A stretch of DNA of 64,000 nt from Pseudomonas sp. FP453. GTDB lineage: Bacteria; Pseudomonadota; Gammaproteobacteria; Pseudomonadales; Pseudomonadaceae. Shown in pieces: positions 55,634 through 64,000 of the stretch. The stretch covers positions 5,956,501 to 6,020,500 of the forward strand of contig NZ_CP117435.1 in the NCBI RefSeq assembly GCF_030687495.1, in the 5' to 3' direction. Within the stretch, counting starts at the first letter, position 1. Each line of letters begins with the position of its first letter. Below the pieces are notes generated by a model. That model had not been told where the DNA came from. It made no database searches and worked only from the letters and a program-made list of their open reading frames with translations. Made by a program: the position numbers and the translations under genes.

Positions 55634-55666
55634 AAAAAAAACGGTGCGCCATGCGCACCGTTTTTT
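55634..55666. terminator. Bidirectional terminator, FKBP gene / algQ
   Basis: ACGGTGCGC (55641-55649) pairs with GCGCACCGT (55653-55661) across CAT, flanked by an A-run on the left and TTTTTT on the right. It serves the convergent genes on both sides. Confidence 0.9.
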
Positions 55667-55682
55667 GTCTCGCCATCCGGGA

Positions 55683-56141
55683 TCAAGCCTGGGTAGCCGG
55701 CTCTTCCTTATGGGCGTTGTGCAGCACCTCTATCAGGCAGTCTTCCAGCTCGAAACGCTCGTGAAGCAGGCCACCCAACTCTTTGAATTTCTCGGCCACA
55801 CAGTTGCCGGCATCACACAGGTCGGTGAACACCAACAGCTTCTCGGTGATCACATCGATGCGTGGGTAGATCGTTTCAGCGAGGTCCAGACCACGCTGAT
55901 CGTCGAAGGCTTCCGCCTCCTTGGTCAGCTGCTCGTAGACACCGAAATGGCCGGCTGACACGTAGTCCACCAACACACCACAGAAGTCCTGCAACGGCTC
56001 GCGGTTCTCAGCCAGCGCCTCGGGCTTGGCGCCAAGCGCATCAAAGGCCCGAACCAGTTCATGACGTGCCTTCAACCAGCTGTCGATCAGCTTGTGCACA
56101 CCACCCCAGCGTTCCTGAGCATTCTGACAACTTTCCAGCAT
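55683..56141 (-). CDS. algQ: Rsd/AlgQ family anti-sigma70 protein
   Basis: 152 residues, helical. The family core is [40 protein letters not shown] (with the YVSAGHF motif) and LPR-like C-terminal [20 protein letters not shown]. AlgQ (AlgR2) in Pseudomonas is the homologue of E. coli Rsd and binds sigma70 in stationary phase, and it is a positive regulator of alginate. Location next to algP and dsbB matches the P. aeruginosa order. Confidence 0.94.
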   Translation of the reverse strand: MLESCQNAQERWGGVHKLIDSWLKARHELVRAFDALGAKPEALAENREPLQDFCGVLVDYVSAGHFGVYEQLTKEAEAFDDQRGLDLAETIYPRIDVITEKLLVFTDLCDAGNCVAEKFKELGGLLHERFELEDCLIEVLHNAHKEEPATQA

Positions 56142-56356
56142 GATGATCTCTCTTCCCTATAGGGGCGCTGCCGCCTGGTGCCCGCGCAACACTTCAAGGA
56201 TAAAGCCGCAGCCGGACAAGGCCGCATCGGACAAACGGTTTCGATAACGCGTGCGGGCCAGATTATGCCCGCATGACTATGGCTTCAAGGTACGCAGGAG
56301 AGAAAGTTCATACAAGTGTTTAATCCCGTCCTACAACCATTGAACTGATTCAGGTG

Positions 56357-56872
56357 CTAGACCTGCCGCAAATGCAGGCCGGCCAACAGCCGTGAAAACG
56401 GAATGAGACCCAGGACAAGCATCACGACGAAGAACAACAGGCTCCACTCCGGGAGGCTCAAATCGAACAGCGTCCAGTTGATTTCCACGCAATCGACAGT
56501 GCCATTGAAAATAGCCTGGACTGCTTGCCACATGGACAGCCTTTCCAGCATGTCCTGCAGGCTTGGCCAGCACTCTGGAGGCGCGCCCGACGAAATACTT
56601 TGCAGCAATACCTGACGCGCAGCGGTAAAGGCACCCAACAAGGCGCAGCCCATGCCTGCCAACCCGTAAAGGCCAGCCCCGGAGCGCTTGGGGTTATGGA
56701 TCGCCGCGATCACGTTGATCAGCATGAACGTGGCAAGAAACACCCGCTGTACCTGGCACAGGAAGCAGGGGCGCAGCAGCGCACCATATTCCAGGTAGAA
56801 CGACACACCCAACGTCAGCGCGCCAGCGATGAACGCCAGGAAAAACAAGGTGCGTGAGGGGGCCAAAGACAT
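56357..56872 (-). CDS. dsbB: Disulfide bond formation protein B
   Basis: 171-residue inner-membrane quinone reductase that reoxidises DsbA. Four hydrophobic spans. Redox cysteines are C36 and C39 (RPCFLCQVQR, periplasmic CxxC) and C101 and C128 (PPECWPSLQDML, GTVDCVEI), the full pair set. ATG at 56872 is the family start. Two hundred bases upstream to hemY contain nothing I recognise. Confidence 0.94.
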   Translation of the reverse strand: MSLAPSRTLFFLAFIAGALTLGVSFYLEYGALLRPCFLCQVQRVFLATFMLINVIAAIHNPKRSGAGLYGLAGMGCALLGAFTAARQVLLQSISSGAPPECWPSLQDMLERLSMWQAVQAIFNGTVDCVEINWTLFDLSLPEWSLLFFVVMLVLGLIPFSRLLAGLHLRQV

Positions 56873-57108
56873 TGCTTATCCGTACCGCAGAAGATAGGCC
56901 GTTACGGTAGAGGAAAGGCCTGACCCCTTTCAATACGCGCTAGAGCAGACGATTCCGCGAAAGCGTGAGGACATCCCGCCAGAGCGCGGAGGACATAACG
57001 AAGCGCTACGTAGGAGTTTGTTACGAATCCCGCTGCACCGAGGAATTTCGCTGGCTTGAAGGGTTGGCTGTCAGAAGCATCTGCGCCAACCCTCTCATCT
57101 TTCCTACT

Positions 57109-58350
57109 TCAGACTCGCGCAGGTACCGGCAACGGAGAGGCGAGTAGACGGTTATCCAAAAGGCCCAGGCCTTCCTGGAACAGCTGGTTGCTGCGCTCGG
57201 TGTCCCCCAGCTGGGCCAACAGGCGTGCGAGCTCGGCGCAGGCTTCGGGATTGCGCTGCACCTGCAGGCTGCTTTCCAGATAGTCGCGTGCCTTGCCCCA
57301 CAAGCTGTTTTGCAGGCACAGGCGACCCAGGGTCAGCAGCAGGCTGGCATCGCCCGGATGGTCCTTGAGCCAGCCTTCGGCAAACTTCAGTTGCCGCGCC
57401 GGATCGCTGCCACGCAGCAAGCCATAGAGCCGGATCAGGTGGCTGTCATAGCCGCGCTTGATCGCGCCACGCAACACTTCTTCAGCCTTGGCGTCAGCGC
57501 CCAACTGGCGCAATTGCTCGGCATACGCCAAAACCAACTGCGGTTCCTGGCGCTGGGCGGAGGTCAACTGCTGCCAGGCCCGCTCAAGGGATTGCAAGCC
57601 GGCTTCGCCCTGCTCTTCACGCTGGGCCGCCAGGCTGAGGTTCTCACCCCAGGCGCGACGTTCCAGCTCGGCCAGCTCGGCGGCGGGCAGCACCTTGTCC
57701 TTGCGCAACTCGGGTAGCAGGCGGATCACCGACGACCAATCGCCACGCTGCTGATGCAGGCGCTGCAGCTGACGCAGGACCTGGGCGTTATGGGGATGAC
57801 GTTCGTGCATGGCCTGCAAGGTAACGAGGGCGCCCTCGGTGTCACCGCGGTCCAGCTGCAGTTGCGCATGGCTCAAGGCGATTGCCAGTTCGGCCTGGGG
57901 CTGACGCTCCAGGGCGCGCTCCAGCAAACCGTCAGACTCTGCATAGCGGCCCTGCTCGTTCGCCGCACGCGCGGCGCCGAGGTAATAGAGCAAAGGTTGG
58001 CGTTCCGCTTCGGCAGCGCGGTGCAAGTGGCGCTCGGCACTGGCCCAGCGGCCTTCGGCGAGGTCCATCTGCCCCTGCTCGATGGCGATCTGCACACGGC
58101 GGCTGCGGTTACGGCGCGACCACGGGTTGACCACGCCACCGGAGGTGGTCACCAGGCTCAACAGCAGGCGTACCAGGTAGATCGCCAGGGCGAAGGCAAA
58201 CACCGCCACCAAGGTCGCCCACAGGCTCGATTCGTAATGCAGCACGTGGGGATAGGTAATCAGCACGTAGCCGGTGTGTTTCGAGATGCCCACCGCCAGT
58301 GCCAGGGCGATTGCAATCGCCAGCACGAGGCCCACATAGAAACGCTTCAT
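57109..58350 (-). CDS. hemY: HemY, TPR protein of the heme operon
   Basis: 413 residues. Two N-terminal membrane spans (about 3-22 and 44-66, FYVGLVLAIAIALALAVGIS and VAVFAFALAIYLVRLLLSLV) followed by TPR repeats (LYYLGAARAANEQGRYAESD, LVLAYAEQLRQLGADAKAEE, NPEACAELARLLAQLGDTER). Located 5 bases after hemX. HemY is a heme-biosynthesis-associated protein of unresolved mechanism and is not the protoporphyrinogen oxidase that carries the same name in Gram-positives. Confidence 0.93.
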   Translation of the reverse strand: MKRFYVGLVLAIAIALALAVGISKHTGYVLITYPHVLHYESSLWATLVAVFAFALAIYLVRLLLSLVTTSGGVVNPWSRRNRSRRVQIAIEQGQMDLAEGRWASAERHLHRAAEAERQPLLYYLGAARAANEQGRYAESDGLLERALERQPQAELAIALSHAQLQLDRGDTEGALVTLQAMHERHPHNAQVLRQLQRLHQQRGDWSSVIRLLPELRKDKVLPAAELAELERRAWGENLSLAAQREEQGEAGLQSLERAWQQLTSAQRQEPQLVLAYAEQLRQLGADAKAEEVLRGAIKRGYDSHLIRLYGLLRGSDPARQLKFAEGWLKDHPGDASLLLTLGRLCLQNSLWGKARDYLESSLQVQRNPEACAELARLLAQLGDTERSNQLFQEGLGLLDNRLLASPLPVPARV

Positions 58351-58355
58351 CGGCT

Positions 58356-59471
58356 TTACTCCTGGGTGGCCGGCTTGCCAGCCGACGCCTTGGCTTCGTC
58401 AGCAGACAAGTGGCGACGCTCAAGGTACGCCTGCACCGCTGCCAGGCTCGCCGCCAGGTCTGGCGTCACCACCGACACGGCCTTGGGCTCAAGCTCGGCG
58501 ATACGCGCCAGCATCGCCTTGCTTTGCGGGTTGTCCTGGTTGAAGTTGTCTTGCAGCACGCTGCGCGCCTCACCCAACGAACGGCTGTACACCGCCGTCT
58601 CGCCGTTGAGCGCAGCCCATTGCGCCTGCTCCAGCGCCAGGCTCAGGGCCAGGCGCACCTGGTTCAAGCCTTGGCCGGCCAGCAATGGGCGGATGTTGTC
58701 GTCAGGGTTGAAGTCGATGCGGAAGTAGCGCGAGATCTGCTCCCACCACTGGCTCCAGCGGCTATCGGTATCCGTGGTCGGACGCCCTTGGGAGGCCGGC
58801 TCGGTGAGCTGGTATTCGGGGGCAATCGCGGCCAATTGCACCACTTGGTCGCGCAGTGCCGCCAGTTGCAGGTACAGCCCGGTGCGATCCGGCTGCTCGG
58901 TGCTGCGCAGTGCGGCAAGGCTCTTGGCCAGCTGTTCACGCGCGGCGTAGGAACCCGGATCACTCTGTTCACGCAAGATCTCGTCGGCGCCCTGGACCAG
59001 CGACTGAGCACTGTTGATATCCTGCAAGGCCGACAAGCGCAAGCTGGCCAGACGGATCAGGTGCTCGGCTTCCGCCAGGCGCCAATCCTGGCGGCTGGCG
59101 CCCAGGACGGTTTCCAGACGCTGGCTGAGGCGCTGCTGATCGCCCTGCAACTGGGCCACCAGGCGGCGCCGCTCTTCAAGCTCCTCCGCGCCGGGCAACT
59201 GCGCCAGGCGTGCGGCCAACTGTTGCTGGCTCTGCTTGAGGGATTGGGCCTGGTCATCCAGCGTGCGCACCTGGCCCAGCTGTTGCTGGCTGCCGGCTTG
59301 CAGGGCGCGGACCTGCCAGAGCCCCCAGCCACCAGCGGCAACCCCGGCGGCGCCGAGCAACAAGGCCACGATCGCCAGGCCGTTGCCACGGCGTGGCGCA
59401 GTGACCGCTGACTCAACCGGCGCATCGAGTGCGGGTTGGGTTTCTTCTTTGGGCAAGGCTGTTTCGCTCAC
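58356..59471 (-). CDS. hemX: HemX, membrane protein of the heme operon
   Basis: 371 residues. N-terminal cytoplasmic tail, one membrane span (residues about 30-50, LAIVALLLGAAGVAAGGWGL), then a long periplasmic coiled coil (VRTLDDQAQSLKQSQQQLAA) and a helical domain (LRLSALQDINSAQSLVQGAD; WSQWWEQISRYFRIDFNPDD). Annotated as uroporphyrinogen-III C-methyltransferase in databases, but no SAM-dependent methyltransferase motifs are visible. Separated from hemD by 18 bases. Confidence 0.92.
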   Translation of the reverse strand: MSETALPKEETQPALDAPVESAVTAPRRGNGLAIVALLLGAAGVAAGGWGLWQVRALQAGSQQQLGQVRTLDDQAQSLKQSQQQLAARLAQLPGAEELEERRRLVAQLQGDQQRLSQRLETVLGASRQDWRLAEAEHLIRLASLRLSALQDINSAQSLVQGADEILREQSDPGSYAAREQLAKSLAALRSTEQPDRTGLYLQLAALRDQVVQLAAIAPEYQLTEPASQGRPTTDTDSRWSQWWEQISRYFRIDFNPDDNIRPLLAGQGLNQVRLALSLALEQAQWAALNGETAVYSRSLGEARSVLQDNFNQDNPQSKAMLARIAELEPKAVSVVTPDLAASLAAVQAYLERRHLSADEAKASAGKPATQE

Positions 59472-59489
59472 GTATCCGTCCTTTGCGTA

Positions 59490-60248
59490 TCAGAGAGTGG
59501 TCGCGCGATGGCTGCGCAGTGCCACTAACAAAGCCGCGGCGCTCGCACCGCGACAATCCACAACTTTTTCTGCGCCGGCAGCCCGCGCCATCTCATAGAC
59601 TCGCGGGCTCGGCACGAACAACGGCAACTGTGCCACCTGTGGCCAATCGGCACCGGCCAAGGCTTGCAGGTGCAAAAAACCCTGCCCACTGCTGACCACC
59701 AGGCCGTTCAAGCGTTCCAACTGGATGCGTTGCATCAGCGTCCCGGCGGCATAGCTCGGCAGGAACCGACGGTACAACTCCAAGTAGACGACACTAGCAC
59801 CTTGCTCGCGCAAACGCTCAGCGAGCAACTCCCGGCCGCCTTCGCCGCGCAGGATCAGCACCCGGGCACCGGGCCGTGCGATAGCCTCGCGCAAGGCCGG
59901 CAGTGCAAGCAAGGCCTCACTGTCGTCGCCGGTGTCGGGATAGTGAACGTTGAGCCCGTGATCGGCCAGTACCTGGCCCGTGGCCGCGCCGACGCTGAAC
60001 CACGGCAACCGCGGCCAGGCCTGGTCCAGCTGTTGCAACGCCAGGCGGGCGGCGGGCTTGCTGACCACGATCACCGCGCAAAAGCGGCCCAGGTCACGAA
60101 AGATGGCCTGCTGTTCGGGTGTGACGGGTAACGGCTCAATGTCCAGCAACGGCAGGCTGCTGCTGAAAATCCCGGCTGCCGACAACGACGCCGCCAAGGA
60201 CAACGACTCCTCGGCAGGCCGCGTCAGCAGCACACGCCAGTCGGTCAC
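59490..60248 (-). CDS. hemD: Uroporphyrinogen-III synthase
   Basis: 252 residues; cyclises hydroxymethylbilane with ring D inversion. [20 protein letters not shown] starts the family, then [14 protein letters not shown] and, in the second half, [20 protein letters not shown] and [17 protein letters not shown] motifs. The family is poorly conserved; context in hemCDXY makes the call secure. Starts four bases inside the hemC stop (ATGA). Confidence 0.93.
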   Translation of the reverse strand: MTDWRVLLTRPAEESLSLAASLSAAGIFSSSLPLLDIEPLPVTPEQQAIFRDLGRFCAVIVVSKPAARLALQQLDQAWPRLPWFSVGAATGQVLADHGLNVHYPDTGDDSEALLALPALREAIARPGARVLILRGEGGRELLAERLREQGASVVYLELYRRFLPSYAAGTLMQRIQLERLNGLVVSSGQGFLHLQALAGADWPQVAQLPLFVPSPRVYEMARAAGAEKVVDCRGASAAALLVALRSHRATTL

Positions 60249-61186
60249 TGCGGGCCGGCCTCGCCGTAGACTTTTTCGAGGATGGCGCCGGCGCCTTTGT
60301 CCAGCAACGCTTCGGCGACCTGAATACCCAGGGCCGCCGCGTCACGTTGCGGGCCACGCACCTCGGCAGTCAGCAAGGTGCCGCCGTCCGGGTCGCCCAC
60401 CAGGCCGCGCAGCCACAGGTTTTCCCCTTCGAGCACGGCGTAGCAGGCGATGGGCACCTGGCAGCCGCCATTGAGGTGCTTGTTCAGGGCCCGTTCGGCG
60501 GTGACGCGCACTCCGGTATCGTGGTGATCAAGGGGCTTGAGCAGTGCGTGAATCTCACTGTCGGCGGTGCGGCATTCGATGCCCACGGCGCCCTGGCCAC
60601 CGGCTGGCAGGCTGTCTTCGACGCTGATGGCCGAGGTGATGCGGTCTTCGAAGCCCAGGCGGATCAACCCGGCGGCGGCCAGGATGATCGCGTCATACTC
60701 ACCGGCATCCAGCTTGGCCAGGCGCGTATTGACGTTGCCGCGCAGGAAGCGGATCTGCAGGTCCGGGCGACGGGTCAGCAACTGCGCCTGGCGACGCAGG
60801 CTGGAGGTGCCGACGATGCTGCCCAGGGGCAGTTCATCCAGGGAGGCATAAGTATTGGAAACGAAGGCATCACGCGGGTCTTCGCGCTCGCAGATACAAA
60901 AAAGGCCCAGGCCTTCGGGGAAGTCCATGGGCACATCTTTCATCGAATGCACGGCGATGTCGGCTTCGTTTTCCAGCAGCGCGGTTTCCAGTTCCTTGAC
61001 GAACAGGCCCTTGCCGCCGATCTTCGACAGCGGCGAGTCGAGCAGCTTGTCGCCGCGACTGACCATGGGCACCAGGGACACCACGAGGCCTGGGTGGGCC
61101 TGCTCAAGGCGTGCTTTGACGTATTCGGCCTGCCACAAGGCCAGGGCACTTTTACGGGTGGCGATGCGGATTTCGCGAGAGGACAT
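60245..61186 (-). CDS. hemC: Hydroxymethylbilane synthase (porphobilinogen deaminase)
   Basis: 313 residues. [20 protein letters not shown] begins domain 1; the [17 protein letters not shown] motif ([20 protein letters not shown]) carries the catalytic Asp; [20 protein letters not shown] follows; Cys242 in [12 protein letters not shown] attaches the dipyrromethane cofactor. First gene of the hemC-hemD-hemX-hemY operon. It lies 138 bases downstream of algR, with room for its own promoter. Confidence 0.97.
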   Translation of the reverse strand: MSSREIRIATRKSALALWQAEYVKARLEQAHPGLVVSLVPMVSRGDKLLDSPLSKIGGKGLFVKELETALLENEADIAVHSMKDVPMDFPEGLGLFCICEREDPRDAFVSNTYASLDELPLGSIVGTSSLRRQAQLLTRRPDLQIRFLRGNVNTRLAKLDAGEYDAIILAAAGLIRLGFEDRITSAISVEDSLPAGGQGAVGIECRTADSEIHALLKPLDHHDTGVRVTAERALNKHLNGGCQVPIACYAVLEGENLWLRGLVGDPDGGTLLTAEVRGPQRDAAALGIQVAEALLDKGAGAILEKVYGEAGPQ

Positions 61187-61324
61187 GGATCAATCCGTAC
61201 TGAATAGATACGGCAGATAATAACAGCTCAGGCAAATACGCTTTGATTTGAATCAGCAAGTGCGGGGCCTCCCTGGCCGCGTCGCACCGGGATAAGGACT
61301 GCAGGCAACGCCAAGGCCCTTGGG

Positions 61325-62071
61325 CTAAAGCTGCTGCATCATCTTGCGCACACCGGCCACATGGCGTCGGCTGACGATCAGGGCATCGCCATTGAGCCCC
61401 TTCAGGAACAACTGAAAGTGCCCGAGTGGCGTGCGTTGCAACCGTTCGATACGGTCACGGGCCACCAGCGCATTGCGGTGAATACGCACAAAGCGGTCGC
61501 CGAACTCATCTTCCAGGGCCTTGAGCGGCTCATCGAGCAGCACTTCACCGGCCTCGTGACGCAGGGTCACGTACTTGTGGTCGGCAATGAAGTACACCAC
61601 CTGATCCAGGGGAATCAGCTCGATGCCTTTGCGGGTACGTGCACTGATATGGCTGCGCGGCCCGTTGCCGCTCTGGGCAGCCGGCTGAGTCAAGGCGGTG
61701 AGTTGGCTGCGGTTGGGGCGCTCGGCCTTTTTCAGGGCCTTGAGCAGGGCGCCGGCTTCGACCGGCTTGGCCAGGAAGCTGACACCACTGGCTTCCAGGG
61801 TCTGCGCGGGGAAATCCTCTGGCCCTGCGTACAACACCAGCGCCGGCGGCGACTCGCGTTCGCTCAGGCGGGCGGCGACTTGCAGGCCATCAAGGCCCGG
61901 CAGGCGGATATCGAGCAGCACCACATCCGGCTTGAGGCTGTCGATCAGCGTCAACGCCTCTTCGCCCGTGGTGGCGCTCGGTTCAAGGACTGTATAACCC
62001 TCGAGTTCACTGACCAAACGGCTCAGTTGCTCGCGGGCTTGGGGTTCGTCTTCAACGATCAGGACATTCAT
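61325..62071 (-). CDS. algR: Response regulator AlgR (LytTR type)
   Basis: 248 residues. Receiver domain MNVLIVEDEPQAREQLSRLV with phosphoacceptor Asp54 (LLDIRLPG) and Lys in the FLAKPVEAG loop; LytTR DNA-binding domain from about residue 140 (ISARTRKGIELIPLDQVVYF, VRIHRNALVARDRIERLQRT). AlgR regulates alginate, twitching and virulence genes in P. aeruginosa. The cognate kinase gene algZ/fimS, which lies just upstream in P. aeruginosa, is not present between algR and argH here. Start at 62071 matches the family. Confidence 0.95.
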   Translation of the reverse strand: MNVLIVEDEPQAREQLSRLVSELEGYTVLEPSATTGEEALTLIDSLKPDVVLLDIRLPGLDGLQVAARLSERESPPALVLYAGPEDFPAQTLEASGVSFLAKPVEAGALLKALKKAERPNRSQLTALTQPAAQSGNGPRSHISARTRKGIELIPLDQVVYFIADHKYVTLRHEAGEVLLDEPLKALEDEFGDRFVRIHRNALVARDRIERLQRTPLGHFQLFLKGLNGDALIVSRRHVAGVRKMMQQL

Positions 62072-62573
62072 ATTGCGCTGGATTCCTGCGTGAGTCTCGC
62101 ACAAGGATAGCGTAGACAGGTGCGGTGACTTGCGTCACAGCGATCCACGCTAAGACTAGCGCGAGCGGCAAAAAGTGCCCCGAGAGTGGCACCCATATTT
62201 ACCCGGACCTGTTCAATTGCGCCCAAGACCTTCTGACTTCGGGCATCGTCGTAGGGTTTGCTGATACACAATCCGAATACCCCCCTTCTGAATGAATAGC
62301 CTGGGCTCTGACCGCATCACCCGGCTTTGGTGCATTCACGCTCTATCAGTGCAACTGTAGACGCTCACTGCGACGACATTGCTCTATCGTCAAATATCGT
62401 TTCAATAAACACCCGAGTCCAGTCTCTTCCCGGACGCGTCCGGCGGCAAGGCACTTTGCCATCCTTCGTGCAAATAAAAATGCCGACCACCCGTAGCACC
62501 GCCTCCACGGGCAACCCTGTTATTATCGCCGGCACACCTCCAAGCCTCTTTAAAGCAGATCACGAGCGAATCC
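62072..62573. other. Intergenic region algR / argH, no algZ
   Basis: 502 bases between divergent algR and argH. Short open frames here show no histidine-kinase motifs. A+T is a little higher at 62340-62430. It presumably holds both promoters. No operator or hairpin was identified with confidence. Confidence 0.5.
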
Positions 62574-63968
62574 ATGAGCACCGACAAGACCAACCAGTCC
62601 TGGGGCGGCCGCTTCAGTGAACCCGTCGACGCCTTCGTCGCCCGCTTCACCGCCTCCGTCACCTTCGACCAGCGCCTGTACCGCCACGACATCATGGGCT
62701 CGATCGCCCACGCCACGATGCTGGCCAAGGTCGGCGTGCTGACCGACGCCGAGCGCGACAGCATCATCGATGGCCTGACCACCATCCGCGGTGAGATCGA
62801 AGCCGGCACGTTCGACTGGCGCGTCGACCTGGAAGACGTGCACATGAATATCGAGGCCCGCCTCACCGACCGTATCGGTGTGACCGGCAAGAAACTGCAC
62901 ACCGGGCGTAGCCGTAACGACCAGGTCGCGACCGATATCCGCCTGTGGATTCGTGATGAGATCGACCTGATCCTGGCCGAAATCACCCGCCTGCAACAAG
63001 GCCTGCTGGAACAGGCCGAGCGTGAATCCGGCACCATCATGCCCGGCTTCACCCACCTGCAAACCGCACAGCCCGTGACCTTCGGCCACCACCTGCTGGC
63101 CTGGTTCGAAATGCTCAGCCGCGACTACGAGCGCCTGGTGGATTGCCGCAAGCGCGCCAACCGCATGCCGCTCGGCAGCGCCGCACTGGCCGGCACCACG
63201 TACCCGATCGACCGTGAATACACCGCGCAACTGCTGGGCTTCGACACCGTCGGCGGCAACTCCCTGGACGGCGTGTCCGACCGTGACTTCGCCATCGAAT
63301 TCTGCGCCGCCGCCAGCATCGCGATGATGCACCTGTCGCGCTTCTCCGAAGAGCTGGTGCTGTGGACCAGCGCGCAATTCCAGTTCATCGACCTGCCGGA
63401 CCGCTTCTGCACCGGCAGCTCGATCATGCCGCAAAAGAAAAACCCCGACGTACCTGAGCTGGTACGTGGCAAGAGCGGTCGCGTGTTCGGCGCGCTGATG
63501 GGCCTGCTGACCCTGATGAAAGGCCAACCCCTGGCCTATAACAAGGACAACCAGGAAGACAAGGAGCCGCTGTTCGACGCCGCCGACACCCTGCGCGACT
63601 CGCTGCGCGCGTTTGCCGACATGATCCCGGCGATCAAGCCCAAGCACGCGATCATGCGTGAAGCGGCGCTGCGCGGGTTCTCCACCGCGACCGACCTGGC
63701 GGACTACCTGGTGCGCCGTGGCCTGCCGTTCCGTGACTGCCACGAAATCGTCGGTCACGCCGTGAAGTACGGCGTGGACACCGGCAAGGACCTGGCGGAA
63801 ATGAGCCTGGAAGAACTGCGCCAGTTCAGCGACCAGATCGAGCAGGACGTGTTTGCCGTGCTGACGCTGGAAGGTTCGGTGAATGCGCGTGACCATATCG
63901 GCGGGACTGCGCCGGCGCAGGTGAAGGCTGCCGTTGTGCGTGGCCTGGCCCTACTCGCTAGCCGCTAA
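62574..63968 (+). CDS. argH: Argininosuccinate lyase
   Basis: 464 residues; final step of arginine biosynthesis. [20 protein letters not shown] is the family start, [40 protein letters not shown], and the signature [20 protein letters not shown] follow. A clear start with AGCGAATCC upstream; the ribosome binding site is modest. Complete within the window. A REP starts two bases after its stop. Confidence 0.97.
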   Translation: MSTDKTNQSWGGRFSEPVDAFVARFTASVTFDQRLYRHDIMGSIAHATMLAKVGVLTDAERDSIIDGLTTIRGEIEAGTFDWRVDLEDVHMNIEARLTDRIGVTGKKLHTGRSRNDQVATDIRLWIRDEIDLILAEITRLQQGLLEQAERESGTIMPGFTHLQTAQPVTFGHHLLAWFEMLSRDYERLVDCRKRANRMPLGSAALAGTTYPIDREYTAQLLGFDTVGGNSLDGVSDRDFAIEFCAAASIAMMHLSRFSEELVLWTSAQFQFIDLPDRFCTGSSIMPQKKNPDVPELVRGKSGRVFGALMGLLTLMKGQPLAYNKDNQEDKEPLFDAADTLRDSLRAFADMIPAIKPKHAIMREAALRGFSTATDLADYLVRRGLPFRDCHEIVGHAVKYGVDTGKDLAEMSLEELRQFSDQIEQDVFAVLTLEGSVNARDHIGGTAPAQVKAAVVRGLALLASR

Positions 63969-63970
63969 AA

Positions 63971-63997
63971 GCATCGCAGGCAAGCCAGCTCCCACAG
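63971..63997. repeat. REP element, T-type, at the window edge
   Basis: GCATCGCAGGCAAGCCAGCT followed by CCCACAG directly after the argH stop codon. A partner may lie beyond the right end. Confidence 0.8.
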
Positions 63998-64000
63998 GAG

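Noticed and set aside
62072..62573. Possible algZ remnant between algR and argH.
   Set aside because: Neither strand's short open frames contain histidine-kinase motifs, and no recognisable fragment is left.

Overview
The window is chromosomal DNA of a Pseudomonas, most likely of the P. fluorescens group. The evidence is high G+C, gene order that follows the known Pseudomonas block from gcvT through ubiIH-pepP-zapA-6S RNA-ygfA, rho-trxA, ppx-ppk-hemB and algP-algQ-dsbB-hemYXDC-algR to argH, an AlgP histone-like protein, and many dispersed REP elements of the P. fluorescens type. No rRNA, tRNA, prophage, insertion sequence or CRISPR array was seen.

Layout. 1-3.7 kb: 5' part of gcvT, then an iron(III) ABC permease and binding protein behind a Fur-like box. 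3.7-8.5 kb: the minus-strand operon ygfB-pepP-ubiH-thioesterase-like-ubiI. 8.6-10.9 kb: a ZapB-like coiled coil, zapA, 6S RNA, ygfA, a 49-residue membrane protein and an EVE-domain protein. 11-15.8 kb: an HlyD / RbbA-type ABC / permease export operon. 15.9-19.7 kb: FliL-like protein, quinone oxidoreductase, glpT with two GlpR-like operators, and a chaC gene frameshifted near its 3' end. 19.7-25.5 kb: TonB-dependent receptor, small outer-membrane protein, ferredoxin-reductase and ubiD. 25.6-27.5 kb: rho and trxA.

27.5-36.2 kb looks like an accessory insertion between trxA and ppx: a GntR regulator with a polar amino-acid ABC transporter, and a DUF1120 chaperone-usher fimbrial operon with an internal terminator-like hairpin. 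36.3-46.5 kb: ppx, ppk, hemB, DedA, fatty acid hydroxylase, elbB, yaiI-like and an FTR1-cytochrome c fusion. 46.8-49.9 kb: a four-gene cell-envelope operon (COG3014 lipoprotein, YcfL, LpoB-like, CsgG-like), the least understood unit here. 50-64 kb: LysE exporter, MscS channel, ABC-F protein, algP, a broken FKBP prolyl isomerase gene, algQ, dsbB, the hemCDXY operon, algR without a neighbouring algZ kinase gene, and argH.

The core theme is housekeeping: ubiquinone and heme synthesis, polyphosphate, folate and redox functions. Iron uptake, fimbriae and amino-acid transport are layered onto it. Nine REP or REPIN sites punctuate mostly gene 3' ends. Two genes (chaC, fklB-like) carry apparent frameshifts.
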